Positions 52,372 through 61,612 are shown, numbered from the stretch's first letter. The stretch is DNA of 64,000 nucleotides from Streptomyces sp. NBC_00659 (GCF_036226925.1 NZ_CP109031.1:8928001-8992000); one strand, 5' to 3'. Program-made: numbers and translations. Notes: generated by a model from the sequence alone, not told the origin.

Positions 52372-52790
52372 GTGCGAGAAGGCAACCAGTTACGGGATGT
52401 CACATCGCTCGCGGTGCCGAGGGTCGGCCGGGTGGAGGAGACAGGGGATCCGTCGAGGCCGTACCGGCTGCTCGACCGGGACGGGGTCGAGGTAGCGGCG
52501 GTCAGCGAGTTCTTGCTCGACATGCTCGCCGACGACGACAGTCCGGCCTCTCTCTACGCTCGTACGCGTACGAGCTGCTGGCTTGGTTCCGGTTCCTGTG
52601 GGCTGTCGAGGTTTCGTGGGAGTGTGCGAGCCGGGTGGAGGCCAGGGACTTTGCCCTGTGGCTGAAGACGGTCAAGAAGCCGCTGCAGCCCCGGCGGCCG
52701 GATGCTCCTTCGCCCGGATCGATCAACCCGGTGACTGGCAAGCAGTACCGGGCGAGCACTACGCAGCTCGGACTCGGCGTGAGGTCGTCG
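52372..52790 (+). pseudogene. tyrosine-recombinase (phage-type integrase) N-terminal remnant
   Basis: From GTG 52372 (GGAGG upstream): VAAVSEFLLDMLADDDSPASL in one frame, then SYAYELLAWFRFLWAVEV, RVEARDFALWLKT and NPVTGKQYRAST in another. The frames join at a CT-repeat around 52551-52556, where removing two bases restores ASLRSYAYELL. This is the SAM-like DNA-binding domain common to Streptomyces integrases. The catalytic R-HxRH-Y domain is missing. Confidence 0.75.
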
Positions 52791-52919
52791 CGCACGTCCT
52801 GGCGCATCACGCCAGGAGGGCCGCCGAGTCGGCCCGGCCGGTGGTGCCCGCCCCCGGCTACCGACGGCAGCTGACGGCCATCCGGCCGCGGGCCCTTCGC
52901 GCCTGGCCGACCAATGGCC

Positions 52920-53504
52920 TCAGACGCGAGGCGGCAGGACCTCGATGATTTCGGCGATGCCGACGGCGGGTTGGGTCTCGTGCATGGTGATCACATCACC
53001 GGGCTTCAGATGCTGCCACTGCTCGGGCAGCAGGGGAGCCAGACGGACGTCGGCTGTCTCGCCCGGGGCGAGTTGCGGCGCGAACTCCACCCAAAGTCGC
53101 GCGATGTTCAGATCTTGCTGTCCGGCTGCGGTGCGGTGACCGATGTCCCACAGAGGCCTGAGCCGGCCGTCTCCTGAGAAGGCACTCTGGCATCCGCCCT
53201 CCTCCGCACCCAGCAGGGTCAGGGTCGCACGGATCGTGCCGTGCTGGACCTCCCAGCCCCGCCACTCGCACCAACGGCGGCTGTGGTCGAGCATCATCTG
53301 CCGAGCGACCTCGGAGAGCAGCTCCCAGAAGGTGCTGGAGACCGGATGGACATCCGCGATATCGAAAAGCATGTCGAGCGCTATCTCCCATTCCTGGAGC
53401 TCGATCTCCTCTCGAACATCTCCGACCGTCTGGCCGTGCTCTGCCACGGCGTCCTCGGGCAGCAGGTCGGCGGCTCGCCGAAGGAGTGTGAACACGTCAT
53501 CCAT
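52920..53504 (-). CDS. hypothetical protein with a C-terminal beta domain
   Basis: A 194-residue protein of unknown function. The N-terminal half is helical and acidic (LLPEDAVAEHGQTVGDVREE). The C-terminal half is beta-rich: ARLWVEFAPQLAPGETADVR, LAPLLPEQWQHLKPGDVITM and AVGIAEIIEVL, reminiscent of an elongation-factor-Tu-like barrel used in small actinobacterial proteins. ATG 53504. It seems intact despite the debris around it. Confidence 0.6.
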   Translation of the reverse strand: MDDVFTLLRRAADLLPEDAVAEHGQTVGDVREEIELQEWEIALDMLFDIADVHPVSSTFWELLSEVARQMMLDHSRRWCEWRGWEVQHGTIRATLTLLGAEEGGCQSAFSGDGRLRPLWDIGHRTAAGQQDLNIARLWVEFAPQLAPGETADVRLAPLLPEQWQHLKPGDVITMHETQPAVGIAEIIEVLPPRV

Positions 53505-53671
53505 GTGCTGGATTGTCGCCTGGTTCTGGGCGCCTTGTCACAGGTGGCCATGCAGGACGCAGCGGCGCGTGACCCGCCCGGACACTCCAAGACTCCGAGA
53601 TTTCTGACCACTACCCTCCGTGACTCGACCCGCTCATGCCCCTGTCAGGCCGTCAGCTGCGCTAGTTCGGA

Positions 53672-53753
53672 TAACGAGTTGGTGCGTGATAGCGGGTGGG
53701 CATGCCCCTCACCACGAGAGCATGCCCATCCGCTATCACGCACCAACTCGTTA
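53672..53753. repeat. 82-bp fold-back inverted repeat
   Basis: Two 34-base arms beginning TAACGAGTTGGTGCG (53672-53705 and, reversed, 53720-53753) match at 33 of 34 positions around a 14-base loop. It lies in the gap 53505-53942, which holds no intact gene. It could be a MITE, a pair of abutting IS ends, or a terminator for the upstream minus-strand gene. Confidence 0.85.
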
Positions 53754-53942
53754 GGACCTCTTGACGAACTACCGGCAACGGAGTCCTACTCGGTGAAGAG
53801 CTCAGAACCACGTGCGAAGAACGAGCCGCCGCCGAAGCGCGCTGCCGGCTTCTGGAACTCCAACTCGAAGCCTTGGAGCGTCCGACCGTGCTGCCGTCGG
53901 TGCCGGTGGTGTGCAGCGGACCGATCCGGTCGTGCACATGCC

Positions 53943-56450
53943 TCAGCGATTGCGGTCAAGTACGACCACGTCGTCGCCCATGCCGATGACGAGGCTTTGG
54001 CCGGCGGCGGTCATGCACTGGGCCCGTGTCGGCAGCGCGACCTTCTCCCGGAGCCGGGCCGACGCGAGATCCCAGACGTGGACCGTACCGCTGCCGTCCA
54101 GGGTGATGGCGTCCGTACGGTCGTCCCGAGTGGTGCAGGCCACCGCGAGAACTCCTGACGGGTGTCCCGCAAGGGTGGACCGCAGGGTGCCGTCCGTCAG
54201 ATCCCACACCTGTACTGCGGTGTCGTTCCCGTCCACGGTCAGCGCGTGCGGACGGCCGTCCAGGACGGTGCAGGCGAGTGCCCGTATCCAGTGGTGCCCA
54301 GTGGGGACGGTTGCGGTGACGCGTCGGCCCTTCTCCGTGAGCCTCCACAGCCGCAGTGCGGCGTCATCGCCGCCCGTGAGGAGGTGGGGGCGGCCGTCGA
54401 CGGTGACGGGTTCCATGGCCCGCACCGCCGACCGGGTGCGGTCGGTGTGGAGCGGGTGCTCCACGTCCTCGTCCAGATCCCACACGCGTATGGTGCGGTC
54501 CTGGTCGGAGGTGACCACGTGAGGACGGCCGTTGACGTCCGCCCACGCCACGGTCTCCACCCGGCGGTCGGGTCCGGGAAGGTTCCGAAGCCCGGTTCCT
54601 GCGGCGAGGTCCCAGACCCGGGCGACGCCGCAGCAGCCTCCGACGGCAGCGTAGGGGCTGCCGTGGACCGTTGTGCACGCCAGCGCCTCCACACGGTGCC
54701 CGTGGGACAGGGTGCGTCGTTGCGTCCCATCGGCCAGGTCCCAGACCCGTAGGGTGGTGTCGCCTCCGGTGACGACGTGCGGACGCCCGTCGATCTCCAC
54801 GGCGTCCACGGCCTGCACGGTCCCGGTGTGGCCCTTGTGTCCCGCGGTCAGGACGGCGTCACCCAGGTCCCATACGCGCGGGGGCGCGGAATGGCCGCCG
54901 CTCACGGCGTACGGGTGCCCGTCGATCACCGTGCAGGCCAGCGCGTCCACATAGCCGTGGTGTCCGGTCAGGACGGCGCGCTCCGTGTCCTCGGTCAGAT
55001 CCCACACGTGAACCGTGCAGTCACCACCGGCGGTCAGCACGTGGGGGCGTCCGCCGAGGTCGGCGCAGCTCACGGCAGATACCCACGAGGTGTGCCCGCC
55101 CAGCACCGCGCGCTGCGAGCCGTCGGTCAGGCACCAGACCCGTGCCGCGCGTTCCTCGCCGCCCCCGGTGATGGCGTGGGGGATGCCGTCGATCACCGTG
55201 CAGGCCACCGAGTAGACGGCCGACGTGTGACCGGTGAGCACGGTCCGCTCGACGCCGTCCTCCAGGTCCCACAGCCTCACCGTGTTGTCATAGCCCCCGG
55301 TCACGGCCACGGGGCGGCCGGCGACCTCGGCGAACGCCACCGCTCGTACCTCCTCGGTGTGGCCGGGCATCCGCGCACGTTCCGACCCGTCGACCAGGTC
55401 CCACAGCCGGACCAGGCAGTCTTCTCCCGCAGTGACCGCGTGCGGCCGGCCGTCGATCACCGTGCAGCCCACCGCGCGTATCCAGCCCTTGTGACCTCCG
55501 AGGGCGAACCGCTCGGCCCCGGTATCCAGATCCCACACCCGTAGGCTGCCGGAGCAGGTTCCGGTGACGACATGGGGACGCCCGTCGATCTCGACGCAGT
55601 CCAGTGCGTAGACCCCGTCGTCCTCGGTGATGACAAGGCGTTCGGTACCGTCGACCAGGTCCCACACGCGGACGTTCGAGTCGTAGCAGCCGGTCACCGC
55701 GTGGGGACGCCCGTCGATGACGGTGCACGCGGTGGCGTCCACGCCCAGTCCCGTCCGGGTGAAGCGCAGCGCGGGATGAACCATCGTGCCGGTCGCCCAG
55801 CGCGGCCGCCACGGGCGGCCGCGAGACAGCTCCCGGGCGAGGCCGGTCTCACCGTGGCGCGCGGCGTCGACGGCGAGGATGTCACGCCTTTCGGGCAGGC
55901 TCGCGGTGGCATGGATGTGGACGGACGCCCGGTAAATACTCCGCCGCACCGTCCCCTGGGACGAGCCAGGGATGTTGAGCGCGCGAAGCAGCCCCCGCGG
56001 GGATGCGTGCACCAGGTACTCGGCGTCCTCGAGTACCTCGTCCAGTGCACCGGCCGCGGCGGCGTGGGCGGCGAGATGGTCGACGATGTACGGTGCGGCA
56101 GCCGGCCAGTCGCGGTGCCCGCTGTCCCCGTCGAGGGGCACCTCGGCCAACAACGCGCTCGTGACCGCCCGTTGCGTCTGCCGCTCGCCCGACCGAGCTC
56201 CCCGGGCACGCAGCCGGTAGGCCGCACCCGCCGGTGTCTGCGTCTCGACCAGGAGTTCGCCCGCCCGGTCCCGGAACACGCTCACGTCCTGAGCCGTCCA
56301 CGGGTGACCCGACAGGGCACGTGCCAGGACCACCCACAGGGCAAGGGGCAGACCCGCGCCTTCGGCGAACGCCAACGGCCGCAACAGCGCGGCTTCGTCG
56401 TCGGAATCCAGCGTCGGCCCGACGGCCCTGTTACCATTCGCCATCGCCAC
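53943..56450 (-). CDS. WD40-repeat protein, remainder of a NACHT-WD40 NTPase
   Basis: An 835-residue protein. Residues 1-240 are helical (LLRPLAFAEGAGLPLALW, VLEDAEYLVHASPRGLLRAL), the linker found after NACHT domains. Residues 250-835 hold 13 clear WD40 units plus a degenerate last one, recognised by VIDGRPHAVTG...RVWDL, enough for two seven-bladed propellers. Such proteins sense ligands or phage products. The NTPase that should precede this part lies broken just upstream, so this frame may be expressed without a motor domain or not at all. The start is uncertain. Confidence 0.75.
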   Translation of the reverse strand: MAMANGNRAVGPTLDSDDEAALLRPLAFAEGAGLPLALWVVLARALSGHPWTAQDVSVFRDRAGELLVETQTPAGAAYRLRARGARSGERQTQRAVTSALLAEVPLDGDSGHRDWPAAAPYIVDHLAAHAAAAGALDEVLEDAEYLVHASPRGLLRALNIPGSSQGTVRRSIYRASVHIHATASLPERRDILAVDAARHGETGLARELSRGRPWRPRWATGTMVHPALRFTRTGLGVDATACTVIDGRPHAVTGCYDSNVRVWDLVDGTERLVITEDDGVYALDCVEIDGRPHVVTGTCSGSLRVWDLDTGAERFALGGHKGWIRAVGCTVIDGRPHAVTAGEDCLVRLWDLVDGSERARMPGHTEEVRAVAFAEVAGRPVAVTGGYDNTVRLWDLEDGVERTVLTGHTSAVYSVACTVIDGIPHAITGGGEERAARVWCLTDGSQRAVLGGHTSWVSAVSCADLGGRPHVLTAGGDCTVHVWDLTEDTERAVLTGHHGYVDALACTVIDGHPYAVSGGHSAPPRVWDLGDAVLTAGHKGHTGTVQAVDAVEIDGRPHVVTGGDTTLRVWDLADGTQRRTLSHGHRVEALACTTVHGSPYAAVGGCCGVARVWDLAAGTGLRNLPGPDRRVETVAWADVNGRPHVVTSDQDRTIRVWDLDEDVEHPLHTDRTRSAVRAMEPVTVDGRPHLLTGGDDAALRLWRLTEKGRRVTATVPTGHHWIRALACTVLDGRPHALTVDGNDTAVQVWDLTDGTLRSTLAGHPSGVLAVACTTRDDRTDAITLDGSGTVHVWDLASARLREKVALPTRAQCMTAAGQSLVIGMGDDVVVLDRNR

Positions 56451-56529
56451 ACGCTCCTCGCAGCCCGTTCACGACCCCGTTTCTCCCCGCTGCGGGTGGA
56501 CGGGTCACCAACCTGGCCACGGATGCTAC

Positions 56530-56900
56530 AGACAGCCACTGACAGCGACGGCGGGGCGTCCTGTGCGGCCATGTGGTCGCGTGCATCGCAGACTGGGTGC
56601 GGCAGGTCAGGGTGAGGGGCCCCGCGTCGCCGCCCGGCTGGTAGGCGTTGAGCACGCGTACGGCGGCGGTGGCACGAGGCGCGGCGGGGTCGGGGGAGCC
56701 GCGGGGGCGGTGGGTCCATTTCGTCCAGGCCGTCCAGGACAGGCAGGACCATGCCGTGGCGAACCGGACGGGCGGCCAGGTCATCCGCGGGCCAGTCGTA
56801 GGCCTCGGTTGGCCACCGCTGTACCAGCTCGGGCAGAGACTGGCGTTCGGTGTCCCATCGGGACAGTGGGAAACCCGCTTCGCCGTCTTGTCCGGCCTTC
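56530..56900 (-). pseudogene. NACHT NTPase fragment
   Basis: One frame gives WDTERQSLPELVQRW and GMVLPVLDGLDEMDP (the NACHT Walker B with acidic residues). The next frame gives ATAAVRVLNAYQPGGDAGPL and LTCRTQSAMHA. These are consecutive pieces of one domain separated by a frameshift. The P-loop upstream is absent. The fragment directly precedes the WD40 part, so a NACHT-WD40 gene was disrupted here. Confidence 0.7.
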
Positions 56901-57498
56901 GAGGTGGCTGTGCCACCAAGTATGAGGCGTCGCCGCCCGGCAACAGTCGTTCGTCAGTGCGGGTCCTTCCACTCAAGTGCCCCGGGGGCGGGCTTCATCG
57001 CTTGGGCGGCGCCTCGCAGCGACCTCATGAGCCATTCGGTGCCGCTCTCGTCTGCGTAGGTCGTGGCAGCCCACACGCCCGACAGGACCAGAGCCGGGGC
57101 GCTGAGATGCGTCCAGACCATGAACCAGGCATCCGGGTCATGGGGTGCCGGATTCGGCAGCAGGCTACGGTCGGTGAGAAGCCCCGCGGAAAACCCTCCG
57201 GAAGCGCCGCGCGCCCGGCGCCCGGTGCCGCCCGGGCTGCCGCGAGCCCCTCGGAACCGGCGGTGGCGCGACAGCGCGCGAACACAGCGGCCGCGGGGCG
57301 CCGGGAGCCGCCCATGTCTTGCCGAGGGCGCGGGCCAGCCCGGGCCGCGACGTCCGCCACACGGCGCGCGGAGTCCGCCGTGCCGTCCGGCGAGTGCGTC
57401 TGCTCCAGGGTCGCCGAGAAACCCTCAGTAGCCGACTGGTCAGCACGACGGCAGGTGTTTCAGCTGGTGTGAGCACATGAGTTGGCCGCTGCGATGGC
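56901..57498. other. degraded region, no intact gene
   Basis: About 600 bases. A minus-strand fragment reads HDPDAWFMVWTHLSAPALVL then VWAATTYADESGTEWLMR, as from a small membrane protein, but it has no start and ends by running into the NACHT fragment. Nothing else is recognisable. Confidence 0.4.
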
Positions 57499-58131
57499 TC
57501 AGATGTGCATGAGATGTCCGGCCACCTGGTGGCGCGATGTCGTACTGGGCAGAGTCACGACCTGGTGCTGGGTCTCGACCGGGACTGGGTGCAGGTTGGG
57601 TGTGTAGCACACCAGACGGATCTGTACTTGTCCTGGCCTGGCGGGGAAGTCGAGAGTGCCGTCGGCTCCGTGGCTTCCTGTCTCCCAGGTGAGGTGTCCG
57701 TTGGCGATGAGGTCGTTCACGGACGAGCGGATCGCGTCGCTCGCCCACGAAGAGCTGCGGGACGAGGCACGGATGTTGTTGATCAGATTGCGCATCGGCA
57801 GGAGCGCGCGGCCTCTTTCGTCGAGGTAGCCCAGTTCCCGGACTGTGTCCCGCACGAGACGCTCGAGTTCGGACAGGTTGACGTCCTGTTTCGGATTTCT
57901 GCCCTTGGCCAGTTCCTGGGCCACGACGCGGGGATCGTATTCATGGAGCATTCTCCGTCCGGCCAGGGCGACGGGCTGTTCAAGAGCGGTGACCACCAGC
58001 TTGAAATTCTGACCCGGGCTCCATCTGCCCGTGACGCGAGTGCCGGTCATGATGCCGGCACGCTGCCAGTCCACATGCCTCAGATGCCGCTGGTCCTTCG
58101 TGAGCCGAGCGTGCAGGGGCATCTCCAGCAA
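57499..58131 (-). CDS. hypothetical protein
   Basis: A 210-residue soluble protein of no recognised family. The central part looks like a winged-helix fold (NLSELERLVRDTVRELGYL, then SSSWASDAIRSSVNDLIANG), so DNA binding is possible. The C-terminal 50 residues are beta-rich. The start may be internal (ATGs at LEM or IMTGTRVTGRW). Confidence 0.5.
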   Translation of the reverse strand: MLEMPLHARLTKDQRHLRHVDWQRAGIMTGTRVTGRWSPGQNFKLVVTALEQPVALAGRRMLHEYDPRVVAQELAKGRNPKQDVNLSELERLVRDTVRELGYLDERGRALLPMRNLINNIRASSRSSSWASDAIRSSVNDLIANGHLTWETGSHGADGTLDFPARPGQVQIRLVCYTPNLHPVPVETQHQVVTLPSTTSRHQVAGHLMHI

Positions 58132-58212
58132 AAGCTTTCTGTGGTGTCCGCCGCAGATGGTGGTCAGCTTCGACAGCGAGCTGGACCGGCGGCTGGCCCG
58201 GGCGGCCGGTCA

Positions 58213-58592
58213 GTGAGCGACGCCATGCACATCGTCCTGGACGACACCGCGATGGCTGCGGCCGGCCAGGGCAACGTCCTTGCTTCCCGGCTGATCCACC
58301 GTACCCACGCCGAACCAGGCTGGTTCCTGTATGCCCCGGCCTGTGCGCTAGTGGAAGCCGATCGCGCCCGGCCCGGCACCGCCGAGCATCTGGCCTCCCT
58401 TCCCGGCATCACTGTCCTGGACCTGGACCTGGCCGCCGCCCTGGCCTCGCACGCCAGGAGACATGGGCCGCGGCGCACAGCCAGTACGCAGTGCAGCCCA
58501 CCCCCGACCGCCCCGACGGCGCGATCATCGCCACCACCGCCCCGCACCGCTGGACAGGAGAACCGGTCCGCGTACTGGACCTCACCCTCTGA
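58213..58592 (+). pseudogene. PIN-like toxin gene with a single-base frameshift
   Basis: GTG 58213 starts AMHIVLDDTAMAAAGQGNVL and LHLIHR-type segments (SRLIHRTHAEPGWFLYAP, ALVEADRA), then VLDLDLAAALASHA. After a run at about 58457 the frame moves to QETWAAAHSQYAVQPTPDRP and DGAIIATTAPHRWTG, ending VRVLDLTL. Adding one C in the run restores a protein of about 126 residues with the Asp/Glu/Asp pattern of PIN-like proteins. A short frame ending in ELDRRLARAAGQ overlaps its start in a GTGA-type junction, as an antitoxin would. Confidence 0.6.
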
Positions 58593-58672
58593 ACACGACA
58601 GCACCCTGCCCTGGTGCCGTGTGCCCCAGCCGAGCTCGTGGCCGAACAGGGGCATCTGCGGGTTCTCCGGAC

Positions 58673-59104
58673 CTAGACCGAGGCCGGGGGTGCGGTGAGG
58701 GTCTGGTTCAGCGCGGCCAGGCCCTGCGTGTAGATGCCGTGGAACAGGGCGACGGCGTCGTGGTCGCTGATGCCGTCCGGTGTGAAGACGCCGGACCATT
58801 CCACACGGGCCGTGTCCCGGTGGGGCGTCTCGTGCACCGTGAGCGTGGAGCGGTAGCCGGTGACGGGGAACGGGGCCCGGAGGATCGAGTAGCTGTACGT
58901 CCGGGCCTCGTTGTCGAAGGCTTCGAGCCGTTCGACGATCACCTCGCCCTCCTCGTTCTCCAGGCGGCGCAGACGTCCGCCTTCACCGAGTTCGCTGGTG
59001 GGGATGTAGGGGAGCCAGTCGGGCAGCGAGTCGAAGCCCCCGATGAGCTGCCAGACGCGGTCGGGCGATGCGGTGATGTCGATGGACGCGGTGGTCATGG
59101 CCAC
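58673..59104 (-). CDS. SRPBCC (polyketide cyclase/START-like) protein
   Basis: A 143-residue helix-grip protein: SIDITASPDRVWQLIGGFDS and LPDWLPYI at the N-terminus, then antiparallel strands and a long C-terminal helix (IYTQGLAALNQTL). Binds a small hydrophobic ligand. GTG 59104 with AGGAG 6 bases upstream is preferred. The aldo/keto reductase gene lies 52 bases upstream on the same strand, so the two are probably co-transcribed. Confidence 0.85.
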   Translation of the reverse strand: MAMTTASIDITASPDRVWQLIGGFDSLPDWLPYIPTSELGEGGRLRRLENEEGEVIVERLEAFDNEARTYSYSILRAPFPVTGYRSTLTVHETPHRDTARVEWSGVFTPDGISDHDAVALFHGIYTQGLAALNQTLTAPPASV

Positions 59105-59119
59105 GGGTTTCTCCTGTAG

Positions 59120-59143
59120 GTGTACGTGTACGTGTACGTGTGC
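59120..59143. repeat. GTGTAC tandem hexamers in the reductase-SRPBCC gap
   Basis: Three exact and one imperfect GTGTAC units lie between the reductase stop and the ribosome site of the SRPBCC gene. Slippage here could change the spacing but not a reading frame. Confidence 0.75.
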
Positions 59144-59156
59144 GGGGTGGGAAAGG

Positions 59157-60167
59157 TCAGGCGGCGGGGACGGGGGCGTCCTGCGCTATCAGTCGCTCCT
59201 CGCGCAGGTCGGTCCAGAACTCGGCCGGGATCCTCTCGCCGAGAGCGGCGGTGTCCTCGGCGATGCGACCGGGCTTGGTGGCGCCGGGGATCGCGGCCGC
59301 CGTCGCCGGATGGGCGAGGGAGAACTGGAGCGCGGCGGACTTGATGCCGACTCCGTGCCGCTCGGCGAGTGCCTTGATCCGCTTCACCTTGTCGATGATG
59401 TGCGCGGGCGCCTTCTGGTACTCGAAGTGCGTACCTCCGGCGAGGATGCCCGAGCTGTACGGGCCGCCGACCACGATGTCCACGTCCTGGGCCGCGGCGG
59501 CCGGCAGCAGGCGCTGCAGGGCGCGGCCGTGGTCGAGAAGGGTGTAGCGGCCCGCGAGGAGGAAGGCGTCGGGCTTCGGCTCGTCCAGGTCCAGGGTGAG
59601 CTCCAGGGGTTCCACGCGGTTGACGCCGAGGCCCCAGGCCTTGATGACCCCTTCCTCGCGCAGCCGCTGCAGGACCCGGAAGGCGCCGGTGCGGGCGCTC
59701 TCGTAGGCGGCCAGCCACTCGTCCCCGTAGAAGTCCTGTGCGACGTCGTGCACCCACACGATGTCGAGGCGGTCCGTGCGCAGCCGCTCGAGGCTGTCCT
59801 CGATGGAGCGCAGGGTGGCATCGGCGGTGTAGTCGTTGACCATCTTGTTCGGGCGGCCGTGTTCGAACAGGCCACCCTTCTCGCCGAGGTCGCGGGCGGC
59901 AGGGTCCTCGATCTCGTCGAGGACGACACGGCCGACCTTCGTGCTGAGGACGAACTCCTCGCGCGGGTGCTGTGCCAGTACGTCGCCGAGCCGGATCTCG
60001 GAGAGTCCCGCGCCGTAGAAGGGCGCGGTGTCGAAGTAGCGGATGCCCTGGTCCCAGGCCGCCTCGACGGTGGCCGCGGCCTCCTCGTCGGGGATGGCGC
60101 GGAACATGTTGCCGAGCGGTGCTGTGCCGAAGCCGAGCGCGCCGGGCAGGAGGGACTTGATGCTCAT
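59157..60167 (-). CDS. aldo/keto reductase
   Basis: A 336-residue NADPH-dependent TIM-barrel oxidoreductase. Active-site residues: Asp and Tyr in YFDTAPFYGAG, Lys in VLSTKVGR, His in DIVWVHDV. The group includes D-threo-aldose/L-fucose dehydrogenases and pyridoxal dehydrogenase. ATG 60167 is chosen, directly before the first strand (LGFGTAPLG). Divergent from a LysR gene with a LysR-type box between, so probably inducible. Confidence 0.9.
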   Translation of the reverse strand: MSIKSLLPGALGFGTAPLGNMFRAIPDEEAAATVEAAWDQGIRYFDTAPFYGAGLSEIRLGDVLAQHPREEFVLSTKVGRVVLDEIEDPAARDLGEKGGLFEHGRPNKMVNDYTADATLRSIEDSLERLRTDRLDIVWVHDVAQDFYGDEWLAAYESARTGAFRVLQRLREEGVIKAWGLGVNRVEPLELTLDLDEPKPDAFLLAGRYTLLDHGRALQRLLPAAAAQDVDIVVGGPYSSGILAGGTHFEYQKAPAHIIDKVKRIKALAERHGVGIKSAALQFSLAHPATAAAIPGATKPGRIAEDTAALGERIPAEFWTDLREERLIAQDAPVPAA

Positions 60168-60261
60168 GAAGGGGTCCTCGCGATGGTGTTCGGACGGATA
60201 CATCACCGGATGTGCGATCCGTCGGCCTTGCGTCTTCGAGGCTAGGATCTCCACATGAGAC

Positions 60262-60282
60262 TGTCCAAGACTTGCTCGGACA
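60262..60282. promoter_or_regulatory. LysR-type (T-N11-A) binding box
   Basis: TGTCC-N11-GGACA fits the LTTR consensus exactly. It lies 24 bases before the LysR start codon and 95 bases upstream of the reductase start. Confidence 0.7.
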
Positions 60283-60306
60283 CACTTGAGACCTCCGAGG
60301 TCCTAC

Positions 60307-61206
60307 ATGCTTGACCTGCGACAACTCCGCTACTTCGTCGCCGTCGCCGAGGCCGAACACGTCGGCCGCGCTGCCGAGCGGCTGCACATCTCCCAGTCAC
60401 CCCTCAGCCGGCAGATCGCCCAGCTCGAGAAGAACTTGGGCCTCACGCTCTTCGAACGCAGCCAGCAACGCATCCGGCTGACCTCCGACGGCAGAGTCTT
60501 TCTGACCGAGGCGCACGCCCTCCTGCGCCACGCCGACCGCCTGGAGAACCTCGGCCGACGGCTCGGACGCGGGGAGGAGGGCGGCCTGTGCATCGGCTAC
60601 GTGGCCGATGCCATGCACACCGGCGTCCTGCCCTCAGCCCTGCGCACCCTGCGTGACCAGCGCCCCGGCATCCACGTCGCGCTGTACGACCAGGAGTCGG
60701 CCGAGCAGTTCGAGGGGCTGCGCCAGCGGAGCCTCGACATCGCGCTGGTGCGCACATCGCCGCCCGAGGGCGACCCGGACCTGGACGCGGCGCCGTTGCT
60801 GCGGGACCCGCTGCTGCTCGCGCTGCCCGAGCGGCATCCCCTCGCCCTGGCGGAGGAGTTGACACCCGGCGTCCTCGACGGGCAGCCGTGGATCGCGGTG
60901 GGCGACGCCCAGGATCCTGCGTGGCGTGACACGTTCGTCGCGTCGTGCGTCGCCTCCGGTTTCACTCCGGACATCCGTCTCGACGCGGCCGACCCCCTCA
61001 CCGCGCTGGGTCTGGTCGCGTCCGGCCTGGGTCTCGCGCTCATTCAGAGGAGCATGGTGCGAGGCACGTCCGACGGCGTCGCGGTACGTGAACTTCCCTG
61101 GTACGAGGGGTCCGTTCAGCTGTGGGCGGCCTGGCACCGGATCGATCTGCGCCCCGTGGTGGCCGCCTTCCGCGAAACGGTGCTCGCGGACCGGGCCGCC
61201 GGGTGA
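60307..61206 (+). CDS. LysR-family regulator
   Basis: A 299-residue LTTR. The N-terminal HTH reads LRQLRYFVAVAEAEHVGRAA, RLHISQSPLSRQIAQLEKNL and LFERSQQRIRLT. A periplasmic-binding-protein-like effector domain spans residues 90-290. It probably activates the divergent aldo/keto reductase operon in response to an unknown inducer and represses itself. ATG 60307. Confidence 0.93.
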   Translation: MLDLRQLRYFVAVAEAEHVGRAAERLHISQSPLSRQIAQLEKNLGLTLFERSQQRIRLTSDGRVFLTEAHALLRHADRLENLGRRLGRGEEGGLCIGYVADAMHTGVLPSALRTLRDQRPGIHVALYDQESAEQFEGLRQRSLDIALVRTSPPEGDPDLDAAPLLRDPLLLALPERHPLALAEELTPGVLDGQPWIAVGDAQDPAWRDTFVASCVASGFTPDIRLDAADPLTALGLVASGLGLALIQRSMVRGTSDGVAVRELPWYEGSVQLWAAWHRIDLRPVVAAFRETVLADRAAG

Positions 61207-61266
61207 GGGGAGGCCCGCGGGTCGGCGAACGGACGCGGAGGGCTCCGCAGGCCGCCACCCACGACC

Positions 61267-61479
61267 TCAGCGGAAGTCGTTCTCCTTGAGCTCGATCACC
61301 CATGCACGGCGTTCGGAGATCTTTCCGTCGCGCATACGGAACACCTCGGCCATCGACATGCGCATCACCTCTCCTGTCTCGCGCTTCACCGTTCCGCCGA
61401 GCTCGGCCATGACCACGTCGTCCTCCTCGACCATGCGTCGTCCCCGCGCCCGCGGGGGTAGCTCCTGCCCGAAGTGCAT
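61267..61479 (-). pseudogene. SnoaL/NTF2-like fold C-terminal fragment
   Basis: About 55 recognisable residues (VMAELGGTVKRETGEVMRMS, then AEVFRMRDGKISERRAWVI) form the last strands of a SnoaL-like protein. The N-terminal half is missing; sequence before VEEDD is encoded by the CRISPR-like repeat at 61437-61465 instead. The break at that repeat suggests truncation by recombination or insertion. Confidence 0.6.
61437..61465. repeat. isolated 29-bp type I-E CRISPR-repeat-like sequence
   Basis: Length 29 and form GTCGTCCCCGC-N4-GCGGGGGTAGCTCC (N4 overlapping the stem) match type I-E repeats of actinobacteria. No second copy at the 61-base period on either side, and no cas gene in the window. 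A close relative lies at 46590-46612 (22/23 match, inverted). Confidence 0.55.
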
Positions 61480-61612
61480 GGGTGTTGCTGTCGCGGGGTG
61501 TTATCGCGTGTGGGGTGATGCTGACCAGGCAGCTGGTGCAGTGATCGGCCCACGTCGAAGGCGTGACAGACTCTCGGCGGTAAGTCCGGCCAGTTCGGCG
61601 GCGCGGTGAGTG

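Noticed and set aside
53672..53753. Integron attC site
   Set aside because: The ends resemble attC cores only loosely (GTTAGGA lacks the final pyrimidine) and the arms pair almost perfectly, unlike attC with its unpaired bases. No integron integrase is present.
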